A DNA stretch of 8,995 nt from CAZVRZ01 sp964629965 (GCA_964629965.1 CAZVRZ010000191.1:1-8995); one strand, 5' to 3'. Counted from the stretch's first letter, positions 1 to 6,547 are shown. Numbers and translations are program-made. Notes: generated from the sequence alone by a model not told the origin.

Positions 1-120
1 ATCAGAAAACTCGGCGGCGCCCTCTTTGCCGATCGGCGCTACGAGCATGTATTCGTGTATCACAATGGCGCAGAATCTTACTATGGCGTCAGAGGCTTCC
101 GTGGCTTGCTAAGGGTATAA
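1..120 (+). CDS. C-terminal end of an unidentified protein (5' partial)
   Basis: Frame 1 is open from the window edge for 39 codons and stops at TAA 118-120. The visible tail is basic and aromatic-rich and includes the stretches YEHVFVYHNGAESYYG and RGFRGLLRV. There is no transmembrane segment in what is visible. Only 10 bp separate the stop from the GTG of the glycosyltransferase gene, so the two are probably co-transcribed. I do not recognise the family from this fragment. A lipid- or cell-envelope-related function would fit the neighbour but is only a guess. That it is coding at all is inferred from the open frame reaching the edge and from tight spacing to the next gene. Confidence 0.55.
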   Translation: MRKLGGALFADRRYEHVFVYHNGAESYYGVRGFRGLLRV

Positions 121-130
121 TGAAGAAATT

Positions 131-1663
131 GTGAACACAACATCATCTCCGCGCTTCGATCAGAGGCTTCGCCGGGGATGGATCGCTATCGTCATCCTGG
201 CTGCCGTGGTGTACACCATTGGCATCTCGCACGAGAGCTTCTGGTATGACGAGGCGTACTCGGCGGTCATTGCCAGTTACCTGCCGTGGCAGATTCCGGC
301 GCAGGTGTGGGTAGATAACCATCCTCCGCTCTATTATATTCTGCTGAGCCTGGTGCGGATGGTGCTGGGGAACTCGGAATGGGCTCTGCGCTCACTTTCG
401 GTGGCGGGATCGGTGGGTCTGGTGGCGTTGGGGGCGGGTCCGGTGCGGCGGATATTCGGAAACCGCAACGCGTTTCTCTATGCGATCGTGGTGCTGTTCA
501 CGCCGGCAACACTGATCTATGCCCATGAAGCGCGGATGTACTCGCTGGCGATCTGCGCTGTGACGGCCGGCGCTTTGTATGGGTACCTGGCGGTGACGGA
601 GAACCGCCGGCGCGATTGGGCGCTGTTCGGCGCGACAACGCTGTCCGCTGCCTACCTTCACTACTATGGGCTCATCGCAGCTTTTTTCCTGCACGCGTTT
701 GTTTGTTCCTGGCTTTTGATCAAGCGGCGTGGGCAGTTAAAAACGTACCTGTTCGTTGTGGCCGCCTTCGCTGTTGCGTATCTTCCCTGGCTGGTCGTTT
801 TCATTCGTCAAACGCTGGGCGCTCAGAAAGCCTTTTGGTTGGGGCCGCTTTCGTGGGATGGGATTGAGGTCGCTTTCCTTCAGCCGTTCGCGTACCGAGA
901 GCAATTCCCCATCCTTACCTTCGCCCAATTTCTAGCTGATGTTACCTTGACCCAATACCTGGCTTTCGCATTGGCCATAATCCTTTGTGCCAGCGGGCTG
1001 ATCATTGCCTGGCGGAAGGGCGCTGAGAAAGAAGCCGGGTTTGGCCGTTTTGTTTTTGCGACATACCTCGGTGTGGTGACCACAACCATGCTGGTTTCCT
1101 TGTTCCTGCTACCGCTTTTCTTCTCCCGCTATCTCCTGGTGGTGTCGGGGTTGTTCCTGCTGCTTGTGTCGCTGGGCATGGGGATGCTGCCAGGCAAATA
1201 CCTGCCCTGGATCGCGGCGGGGTTGTTTGCCATGTTTAATGTTTTCACCATCAAGGATATCTACACCCAGCATTTCAATCATCCGATGCGACAGTTGGTG
1301 GAAAAGCTGGATGGGGCCATTCAGCCGAACGAGCTCATCATCACGTCCGATTCTTATTCCCTGGGGCCGGCGTTCTATTACTGGCCGCAGGCGGTCCACT
1401 ACCATCAGAACAACCAATTCGAAGCCCGCTGGGGAGACGTGCTCAAGCCGTTCGTTCCTCCGCTGCATTACGAAACAGATCTGCCGGAATTGCTGGCAAC
1501 GCGTAAGACGTTTTGGTATATCACCTGCAACACTGGCGCCTCTATGCCCATCAGTGAAGTGCTGCAGGGCGCGCCGGGGTGGGAGATGCTCGGCATCCCG
1601 GTGAGAGTGGTGGAACCACATTCCTCCATCATTTTTCGGGCGCAGAAATATGTGCATAAGTAG
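131..1663 (+). CDS. GT39/PMT-like polytopic membrane glycosyltransferase
   Basis: This 510-aa integral membrane protein is a likely GT-C fold glycosyltransferase of the PMT/ArnT-like (GT39) superfamily. Such enzymes move a sugar from a polyprenyl-phosphate donor to a protein or lipid on the outer face of the membrane. One hydrophobic segment lies near residues 17-33. After it comes FWYDEAYS with the Asp-Glu pair D40-E41, the hallmark position in the first extracytoplasmic loop. DNHPPLYY (62-69), an Arg in WALRSLS (R87) and HEARMYS (132-138) follow, and all are typical of bacterial GT39-like proteins. About ten further hydrophobic stretches run to residue ~375, and a soluble ~135-residue C-terminal region ends the protein. 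The start is GTG with only a weak purine stretch (GAAGAAA) upstream. The nearby ATG at 120 runs into a stop after four codons. Donor and acceptor cannot be read from sequence. It could help glycosylate the adjacent secreted protein, but that is speculation. Confidence 0.85.
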   Translation: MNTTSSPRFDQRLRRGWIAIVILAAVVYTIGISHESFWYDEAYSAVIASYLPWQIPAQVWVDNHPPLYYILLSLVRMVLGNSEWALRSLSVAGSVGLVALGAGPVRRIFGNRNAFLYAIVVLFTPATLIYAHEARMYSLAICAVTAGALYGYLAVTENRRRDWALFGATTLSAAYLHYYGLIAAFFLHAFVCSWLLIKRRGQLKTYLFVVAAFAVAYLPWLVVFIRQTLGAQKAFWLGPLSWDGIEVAFLQPFAYREQFPILTFAQFLADVTLTQYLAFALAIILCASGLIIAWRKGAEKEAGFGRFVFATYLGVVTTTMLVSLFLLPLFFSRYLLVVSGLFLLLVSLGMGMLPGKYLPWIAAGLFAMFNVFTIKDIYTQHFNHPMRQLVEKLDGAIQPNELIITSDSYSLGPAFYYWPQAVHYHQNNQFEARWGDVLKPFVPPLHYETDLPELLATRKTFWYITCNTGASMPISEVLQGAPGWEMLGIPVRVVEPHSSIIFRAQKYVHK

Positions 1664-1669
1664 CACGCT

Positions 1670-1705
1670 GAAGCAATTACACCCAAAAGCGGATGAGATT
1701 GCTTC
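1670..1705 (+). repeat. Imperfectly placed inverted repeat after the glycosyltransferase gene
   Basis: GAAGCAAT (1670-1677) and ATTGCTTC (1698-1705) are perfect 8-bp complementary arms around a 20-nt loop, just downstream of the stop at 1663. A run of five T follows at 1720-1724, too far away for a classical intrinsic terminator. It may be a weak terminator or an RNA-end stabilising hairpin, or it may be chance. The rest of the 192-bp gap (1664-1855) shows no convincing -35/-10 pair. Confidence 0.25.
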
Positions 1706-1845
1706 GCCAGGTGAAATGATTTTTGAGCGGCGGTTTGTTTAGCGTTGTAAAAGCGGCAAGAATACACTTTGCTTAAAATCAGAAAGGAGAGCCGCACTTA
1801 AAACTTGCTCGATATCGTGTCAAAAAACTTTATTCATCTGAATTT

Positions 1846-1851
1846 GGAGGG
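1846..1851 (+). promoter_or_regulatory. Shine-Dalgarno site deciding the start of the surface protein
   Basis: GGAGGG lies 4 nt before ATG 1856. The reading frame is open further upstream to a TTG at 1805, but no SD is suitably spaced for that codon: the AAAGGAGA at 1783-1790 is 14 nt away. ATG 1856 also places the hydrophobic signal segment at residues 14-27, as expected for a secreted protein. Confidence 0.7.
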
Positions 1852-1855
1852 AATA

Positions 1856-2815
1856 ATGAACGGTTCGAAAGTACCTCATGTATCCTTCAAAGCAGCAAAC
1901 ATTACCATTATTGCCATTATCATCTTGATAATCATCACCAGGCAGCTCGGCTGGGGGGTCAGCAGAGTCTCGGCGGAGGCTTTAAAGTCAATCCAACCGG
2001 CTGCTCCCAATGCCCAATCGGAGGATCCGAACATCGATTTTATCTCGGCCTGCCCGGGTTGCCATTGGGTCACTTTGGATGCTGGCCCGGATGGCACGGT
2101 ATTCACCCTGACCATTGATGACCCAACCACCGGGGCCGTCCCTGATTTCACTATGACGGCTACCTCGATGGGTGGATGGGTTAAATACGATTTTCCCGAC
2201 ATTGAGCTGCTACCTGGCTTTATCCTGTCGGTTTCCGCAGGGGGGCCTGTCTTGGAAACAATGATTATCTCCCCATTGAGAGTAACGCAGTATGACCTGG
2301 CTGCCGATACGATTTCCGGTTTTGCCACGCCGGGGGCCCAGATTCATATTTGGATCTGGTTGGGGCAGGGAAACGTTGTTCCCCGCTATCCGGTCGCGGA
2401 TAGTGTTACCGGTGCATGGACTGTCGATTTTAGTGTGCCCGGCGCTCTGCCAGAAGAGACCATCGTTGATCTGCTGGGCTCCCACGATGGCGGCGTGTCT
2501 GAAGATGATGCTAACGGGAACAACAATTGGCTCGATTGGCAAGTGTCCACCCCTCGCATGAGTGCCAATTCTATCTGGAATTCGATAGGCGTGTATCATT
2601 GGCCGCCCGAAACGCTGTTAACCCTGTCGATTGACGATCCAACCAATGGCGCCGGTGTTGATAAAACCGCCCAGGCCACCACGAGTAAATCATCTACCTG
2701 GACCCAATTGAAAACTGAGGCGTACTTCAACCTGGGAGGCTTCGATATTCAGGCCGGTCATATTCTCACCGTGACGTGGAACCACCGCACGCGTTTACAC
2801 GATTACCAATCTTAA
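1856..2815 (+). CDS. N-terminal fragment of the modular secreted protein (signal sequence, module 1, most of module 2)
   Basis: The fragment reads 319 codons from ATG 1856 to TAA 2813-2815. Residues 14-27 form a hydrophobic stretch (ANITIIAIIILIII) followed by a plausible cleavage site near VSA-EA (about residue 40). This is a signal peptide, or a signal anchor if uncut. Module 1 starts at residue 58 and includes a CPGC pair, the block TLTIDDPTTGAVPDF, a GFATPG turn and the acidic loop DANGNNN before WLDWQV. Module 2 starts at residue 234 and includes TLSIDDPTNGAGVD. The last 13 residues (from W at 2777) are out of frame relative to the other modules and unrelated to them, because of the 2-nt deletion. 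As a stand-alone protein it would end inside a beta-rich module and probably fold poorly. Confidence 0.6.
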   Translation: MNGSKVPHVSFKAANITIIAIIILIIITRQLGWGVSRVSAEALKSIQPAAPNAQSEDPNIDFISACPGCHWVTLDAGPDGTVFTLTIDDPTTGAVPDFTMTATSMGGWVKYDFPDIELLPGFILSVSAGGPVLETMIISPLRVTQYDLAADTISGFATPGAQIHIWIWLGQGNVVPRYPVADSVTGAWTVDFSVPGALPEETIVDLLGSHDGGVSEDDANGNNNWLDWQVSTPRMSANSIWNSIGVYHWPPETLLTLSIDDPTNGAGVDKTAQATTSKSSTWTQLKTEAYFNLGGFDIQAGHILTVTWNHRTRLHDYQS

Positions 2816-3593
2816 TATCACCGGCTTTGATGTGGTTTCGGATACGGTCTCAGGCATCGCTATGCCCGGCGCAAAGGTGATAGTGGATGCCTCTGGATCA
2901 GGGGGCAATGTCTGGCGTATTGTCACCGCCGATGCCATTACTGGTAATTGGCTGGTGGACTTTGCCCACTTCACCTCGCAGGACAACAACACTCAGCTTT
3001 TGGATTTGCAGCCTGGAGATAATGGCTCGGCCAGCGAGAGTGATGTAGATGGAAATGAAACCCGTGTTAATTGGCACGTGCCCAAACCAAGTATCCGAGC
3101 CGTCCCTGCCGGTGACTATGCCGCTGTGTTCGATTGGCCAGACGGAGCGGTGGTAACCCTGACGGTTGACGATCCAACCAATGGCGCCGGTGTTGACCAA
3201 ACCGTTCTGGCCACCATAGATCTGGCGTCCTGGGATCCAACTACCACTGTGGCATGGATCAGTCTGGCAGGCTTCGACCTTAAGCCCGGCCATATTATGA
3301 CCGTGACGGATGGAACCACCGAACGCACCTATATCCCCACCCATTTCGCCGTCACCGGCTTTGACCTGGATGCGAATACGATCTCGGGTATCGCCACCCC
3401 CGGTGTGAATGTGTCTGTGTGTGTCATCCCGGCAGGGTACTTATCTCGCAGTGCCACGGCGGATGCCGTGACCGGCTTCTGGACGGTAAATTATGACCAA
3501 CTGGCAGATTTTCAGCCTGGAACTAATGGCTGGGCCTATGAAACCGATGCAAACGGTAACGCTACCTGGTAGGATTGGGGTGTGCCCAATCCT
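2027..3593 (+). repeat. Three tandem copies of a ~170-179-residue extracellular module
   Basis: The copies are 2027-2554 (176 codons), 2555-3089 (535 bp, i.e. 179 codons less the 2-nt deletion) and 3090-3593 (168 codons). Shared blocks in order are: an aromatic-Pro turn and TLxIDDPTxGA; a GFDxxxGHIxTVTDGTT strand pair; VTGFD...TISGIATPG; TADAVTGxWTVDF; and an acidic turn DxxGN followed by a W-x-VP-x-P exit. The DxxGN turn resembles a calcium-binding loop, but metal binding is inference. Copies 2 and 3 share an exact 31-bp stretch (2631-2661 and 3166-3196). Confidence 0.75.
2775..3572 (+). CDS. Middle fragment of the modular secreted protein (rest of module 2, module 3)
   Basis: This frame is open from 2775 and homologous sequence starts at 2778. 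The first codon usable as a start is GTG 2832, but it has no SD, so independent translation is unlikely. It continues module 2 with YTITNLNITGFDV, GIAMPG and the acidic loop DVDGNET before VNWHV. Module 3 follows with TLTVDDPTNGAGVD, GFDLKPGHIMTVTDGTT, GIATPG and DANGNATW. It then stops at TAG 3570-3572, immediately before DWGVPNP, which completes the module in the same frame. The stop therefore interrupts one continuous reading frame. Confidence 0.6.
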   Translation, partial: RGTTARVYTITNLNITGFDVVSDTVSGIAMPGAKVIVDASGSGGNVWRIVTADAITGNWLVDFAHFTSQDNNTQLLDLQPGDNGSASESDVDGNETRVNWHVPKPSIRAVPAGDYAAVFDWPDGAVVTLTVDDPTNGAGVDQTVLATIDLASWDPTTTVAWISLAGFDLKPGHIMTVTDGTTERTYIPTHFAVTGFDLDANTISGIATPGVNVSVCVIPAGYLSRSATADAVTGFWTVNYDQLADFQPGTNGWAYETDANGNATW

Positions 3594-5582
3594 ACCATCA
3601 GCGATATCAGCGATCAGATCACCGCCGAAGATACTGCCACCGGCGCCATCTCCTTCACCGTTGGCGATACTACCGGTTTGCTTGTGGCTTCTCTGACCAT
3701 CACGGCCACTTCCTCCAACACCGCCTTGGTGCCCGTCAGCGGCCTGATACTCGGCGGGAGTGGTATCACCCGCACTCTCACCCTCATACCCGCCGCCAAC
3801 CAGAACGGCACCTCCATCATTACTGTTACGTTGGACGATGGCACCGCGACCGTTTACGATACCTTTGTGCTGACCGTCAACGCTGTCAACGATGCGCCTA
3901 CCCTCGGCTATATTGACACCCAGAGCACCGACCAAGGTACTGCCACGAACGCGATCCCCTTCACTGTGGGTGATCTCGAGACTCCTGCCGCGTCCCTGAT
4001 TGTCACTGCTGCCTCCTCCAACACTGTGCTGGTGCCAAATGGCAGCATAACACTCGGCGGCAGCGGCGTAAACCGCACCATCACCCTTACCCCCGCTGCC
4101 GGCCAGAACGGCGCAGCCACCATCACCGTCAACGTGAACGATGGAGAGGCGACTGCCAGCAACACCTTTGTGTTGATCGTCAATGCCGTCAACATACTGC
4201 CCACCATCGGCCAGGTACTACCGCAGCAAGGGCTGGGCAGTATCGCCAATGACATCAACATCTATGGAGAGAATTTTGCCGAAGGCGCAATTGCCCGGTT
4301 GGGAACAGCCGATCTGCAAACCCTGCGCTTTAGCAGCGGTCAGTTACGCGCCGCGATCCCGCAGGGGCGTACGGCGGGCATCTATGCCCTGACGGTGACC
4401 AATCCTGACGGATCCAGCGCCACCCTGGCCAATGCCTATACGGTGCTACCGCAGGCTGTCGATGATCTGTCTGGGTATACGTATGAGTTGTGGAACGACC
4501 CATCCACGCTGCTTGCACAGCAAGCCGGGCAGATCGGGCTGGTGGTGCACCGGCAAGGAGGCCAAGATCCGCTCAGTAACGTGGTGGTGAGATTTTACCT
4601 GGGAGACCCTGCCGCCGGCGGTGTGCATCTTGGGGATGGTTCCATCTCCCTGCTCTCGCCGCGCGGCGCCCAAACCACCAGCGGAGTCAATTGGATACCC
4701 GCTGCAGCCGGGGAGTACGCCATCTATGCGGTCATCGATCCAGATAACCAGTTCAACGAGACCCTGGAAACCAACAATGTCATCAGCCGTCTTGTCACTG
4801 TAGTGCCTGCTGCCGGCGATCAGGTGGCGCCGCAAGTGGATAGCTTGGTAATCAACGATGGAAATAGCTCTATTACAGAGTTGGCTGTTTCACTGGATAC
4901 AGTTGCTTCCGATACGGGCGGCAGCGGGGTGGCGTCGCTGCAGTTTATTCAATATCAATATAACGGAGCAGCCGACCTATGGGTGCCTGTGCAAAACTCC
5001 GGCTGGCTTGATTATGCAGCAGCCCAAACCAACTACGAGTGGGAGTTGGTGCCAACGAGCGGTTTGATCTATCTGCAAGCCTGGGCTATGGATCGGACGG
5101 GGAATATCTCCCTGATGCCATGCGAAGCTTACGTGGACTACCTGGCGCCTTCTGAGACAGTTGCGCAGGATCAGGCCAATATCTACCGCTATGAGTTAAG
5201 TGCAGGCCAATCAATCACTGTCACCGTAACGCCCATCAGCGGCGACCCGGATTTGTACATCTGGGCGCCTGATTACGCCACCCGTCCCCCCTGGGTGAGT
5301 AATCTAAGCAATGGGGTCGAAGAAATCACTTTCGCAGCACCGGTCGCTGGGTTTTACCAAATCGAGGTTTATGGGTACACAGACGCTGAGTATTCGATTG
5401 TTGTCGAGCTGTCTGCTGCAACTCGGAACCGGATAAACACATCTAACTGGATTGTTGCCGATAAATCCACTTACGCTCAACCGTTTGTGGCTCTGGAAAG
5501 TGAACCTGGAAATCGCTACGCTACGACACCTGTTGTAGAGAGTTCGGTTTTCTGGATTTCTCTACCGCTGGTGGTTCGGTAA
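3582..5582 (+). CDS. C-terminal fragment of the modular secreted protein (cadherin-like, TIG, CARDB, Ig-like, PPC)
   Basis: The first possible start after the in-frame TAG is GTG 3582, which lacks an SD; the fragment is read here as the natural continuation of the preceding frame. From that GTG it has 666 residues. Two ~100-residue repeats carry FTVGD, SSNT-LVP, LGGSG-RT-TLTPA-QNG and the end motif VNAVND/VNAVNI, typical of bacterial tandem cadherin/Ig-like repeats. Next comes an IPT/TIG-like domain (PTIGQVLP, INIYGENF, ALTVTNPDGSSA). A CARDB-like domain follows (VVVRFYLGDP, INPEDN-type turn as IDPDNQFNETLETNNV). An Ig-like segment ends in AWAMDRTGNIS. The last domain is PPC-like (YRYELSAGQSITVTV, DPDLYIWAP, GFYQIEVYG). 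The tail is FWISLPLVVR. No LPXTG or dockerin is visible. All domains are binding or structural, so an extracellular role is likely. Confidence 0.65.
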   Translation: MPNPTISDISDQITAEDTATGAISFTVGDTTGLLVASLTITATSSNTALVPVSGLILGGSGITRTLTLIPAANQNGTSIITVTLDDGTATVYDTFVLTVNAVNDAPTLGYIDTQSTDQGTATNAIPFTVGDLETPAASLIVTAASSNTVLVPNGSITLGGSGVNRTITLTPAAGQNGAATITVNVNDGEATASNTFVLIVNAVNILPTIGQVLPQQGLGSIANDINIYGENFAEGAIARLGTADLQTLRFSSGQLRAAIPQGRTAGIYALTVTNPDGSSATLANAYTVLPQAVDDLSGYTYELWNDPSTLLAQQAGQIGLVVHRQGGQDPLSNVVVRFYLGDPAAGGVHLGDGSISLLSPRGAQTTSGVNWIPAAAGEYAIYAVIDPDNQFNETLETNNVISRLVTVVPAAGDQVAPQVDSLVINDGNSSITELAVSLDTVASDTGGSGVASLQFIQYQYNGAADLWVPVQNSGWLDYAAAQTNYEWELVPTSGLIYLQAWAMDRTGNISLMPCEAYVDYLAPSETVAQDQANIYRYELSAGQSITVTVTPISGDPDLYIWAPDYATRPPWVSNLSNGVEEITFAAPVAGFYQIEVYGYTDAEYSIVVELSAATRNRINTSNWIVADKSTYAQPFVALESEPGNRYATTPVVESSVFWISLPLVVR

Positions 5583-5611
5583 CGGCTTGACTAGGTTCTA
5601 AGATCCTAACG

Positions 5612-5645
5612 GAGATCCTAAGGGAAACCCTTAGGATCTCTCTCT
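5612..5645 (+). terminator. Strong intrinsic terminator after the modular protein gene
   Basis: GAGATCCTAAGGG (5612-5624) and CCCTTAGGATCTC (5628-5640) form a perfect 13-bp stem with an AAA loop. The T-rich TCTCTTT (5641-5647) follows directly. It lies 30 bp after the TAA at 5580-5582 and insulates the next transcript. The other strand has no T-run in the matching position, so it acts mainly on + strand transcripts. A second copy of part of the left arm (AGATCCTAA, 5601-5609) sits upstream and could pair with the same right arm. Confidence 0.85.
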
Positions 5646-5649
5646 TTAA

Positions 5650-5676
5650 ATTAGTTTGTTGGTCGAGCAAACTAAT
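5650..5676. promoter_or_regulatory. Inverted repeat next to the -35 box, candidate operator
   Basis: ATTAGTTTG (5650-5658) and CAAACTAAT (5668-5676) are perfect 9-bp inverted arms with a 9-nt spacer (centre-to-centre 18 bp). The right arm ends 3 bp before the -35 hexamer. There is no T-run after it on either strand, so a terminator role is unlikely. Placement suggests a binding site for a dimeric regulator, possibly the DeoR protein encoded next. Which regulator binds is unknown. Confidence 0.45.
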
Positions 5677-5679
5677 ATA

Positions 5680-5708
5680 TTGACAAAAAAACACAAAAAT
5701 GTTATGAT
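5680..5708 (+). promoter_or_regulatory. Near-consensus sigma70-type promoter for the deoR gene
   Basis: A perfect -35 TTGACA (5680-5685) is followed by a 17-bp A-rich spacer and -10 TATGAT (5703-5708). Only the fourth base of the -10 differs from TATAAT. Transcription would begin near 5715, giving a leader of about 45 nt before ATG 5759. Such a strong promoter ahead of a repressor gene implies that it is normally held down by repression, fitting autoregulation through the flanking repeats. It may drive the whole downstream operon. Confidence 0.75.
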
Positions 5709-5724
5709 AATTTTATCGGATACA

Positions 5725-5744
5725 ACAAATATCGACAAATATCG
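5725..5744. repeat. Tandem 10-bp direct repeat in the deoR leader, candidate operator half-sites
   Basis: ACAAATATCG occurs twice without a gap (5725-5734 and 5735-5744), and a partial third copy, ACAAAG, begins at 5745. The period is close to one helical turn, so two protein subunits would sit on the same DNA face. The repeats lie just after the predicted transcription start and before ATG 5759, a position where a bound repressor would block transcription. DeoR-family operators often contain short repeated half-sites. Assignment to this DeoR is inference. Confidence 0.4.
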
Positions 5745-5758
5745 ACAAAGTGTGACCC

Positions 5759-6547
5759 ATGACCACCTACGAACGCCGCCAATCTTTGCTAGACATGCTT
5801 CGCAAACAGCCCGGTTTGAGCGTTCCGGAATTAGCAGTAGCCCTGGATGTTTCAGAAGGCACCGTCCGGAATGACCTCAATGCACTCGAGCAACAGGGAT
5901 TGCTGACCCGGGTTCACGGCGGGGCCGTCCTGCGCCAGCAGGATCAGTTCCAAAACATCTCGTTTCTCAGGCGTCACCAACAAAATGCAGCCGCTAAAAT
6001 TGCCATTGCGCATGAAGCGGCTGCTTTCGTTAACGATGCCGATTCGGTCCTATTGGACGCCAGCAGTACCGCTTATTACTTTGCCAAGGCGTTGTCCAAC
6101 CATCGCCGCCTGCGGGTGATGACCAACGGTTTCGAGGTGGCCCGCGAGCTGGCTCAAAATGCCACCAATACCGTCATCCTGATCGGCGGGATCGTGAACA
6201 ATGAATCTTCCTCGGCTACGGGATTGCTGAGCGAGCATATCATCGAAGAATTGCACATCCAGAAGGCGTTCCTTTCCTGCAGCGGTTTCAGCCTGGAACG
6301 GGGCATGACCGAGGTGCACCTGGCGGAGGCACAGCTCAAGCGCAAGGTGATCGAGTCATCGCAAGACTTGTTCGCCCTGGTGGATTCGTCTAAGTTTGGC
6401 AAGGAAGACCTGACTTCCTTTGCCCGTCCAGAGAAGATCACCCGCCTGTTCACCGATCAACAGTTGTCTGCCGATTGGTCGGAACGGTTAAAACAGGCCG
6501 GCCTTGAATTTACGATTTGCGAAGATGAATCTTTCTTTGCCAAATGA
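5759..6547 (+). CDS. DeoR-family transcriptional repressor of sugar metabolism
   Basis: The 262-aa length is typical of the family. Residues 3-57 form the N-terminal winged helix-turn-helix (ERRQSLLDMLRKQPGLSVPE, then VSEGTVRNDLNALEQQG and the wing RVHGGAVL). Residues ~75-235 are the DeoR C-terminal sensor domain, an isomerase-like fold. Its phosphosugar site is suggested by LLDASSTAYY (D100, S102-T104), TNGFEVARELA, LIGGIVNNES and DSSKFGK (K212). Family members bind a phosphorylated sugar intermediate, which releases DNA. The protein starts at ATG 5759 with no clear SD in the 12 nt upstream, so translation may be weak; the HTH begins at once, so no upstream start is needed. It precedes the importer genes in the same orientation, which suggests it controls them and itself. 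The sugar cannot be deduced. Confidence 0.92.
   Translation: MTTYERRQSLLDMLRKQPGLSVPELAVALDVSEGTVRNDLNALEQQGLLTRVHGGAVLRQQDQFQNISFLRRHQQNAAAKIAIAHEAAAFVNDADSVLLDASSTAYYFAKALSNHRRLRVMTNGFEVARELAQNATNTVILIGGIVNNESSSATGLLSEHIIEELHIQKAFLSCSGFSLERGMTEVHLAEAQLKRKVIESSQDLFALVDSSKFGKEDLTSFARPEKITRLFTDQQLSADWSERLKQAGLEFTICEDESFFAK

Larger units (their letters stand above)
1856..5582 (+). pseudogene. Large modular secreted/surface protein gene, broken by one frameshift and one stop
   Basis: Three consecutive open frames together read as one protein of about 1,240 residues. The order is: signal sequence; three homologous modules at 2027-2554, 2555-3089 and 3090-3593; two cadherin-like repeats (about 3594-3890 and 3891-4190); IPT/TIG-like (about 4200-4450); CARDB-like (about 4460-4800); Ig-like (about 4810-5140); PPC-like (about 5150-5415); C-terminal tail. 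The first break is a 2-nt deletion between 2776 and 2777. Module 3 has GTGACGGATGGAACC at the equivalent place, while module 2 has GTGACGTGGAACC. The second is TAG at 3570-3572, where modules 1 and 2 have Leu and Val. Outside these two sites the frame is clean and the modules stay well conserved. The damage is therefore recent, or it is sequence error. Cell-surface adhesion or scaffolding is a reasonable role, but no catalytic domain is visible. Confidence 0.8.

Noticed and set aside
1109..1666. 185-codon minus-strand frame opposite the end of the glycosyltransferase gene
   Set aside because: The + strand frame is clearly a polytopic glycosyltransferase; the antisense frame has no recognisable motif and a shadow-like composition.
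1725..1800. Promoter for the surface protein gene (TTGTTT or TTGTAA with TAAAAT)
   Set aside because: No pair of hexamers has both reasonable matches and 16-18 bp spacing, so I did not call one.
1805..1855. Upstream TTG start adding 17 residues to the surface protein
   Set aside because: The SD at 1783-1790 is 14 nt from the TTG, while GGAGGG is close to ATG 1856 and gives a better-placed signal segment.
3582..3584. GTG 3582 as the true start of an independent 666-aa protein
   Set aside because: No SD or signal peptide; the GTG codes Val inside the module-exit motif WGVPNP, and homology is continuous across the TAG.
3441..3935. 164-codon minus-strand frame across the module/cadherin boundary
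   Set aside because: It is Gly-rich and antisense to repeated beta-domain coding sequence, and so explained by codon structure of the + strand gene.
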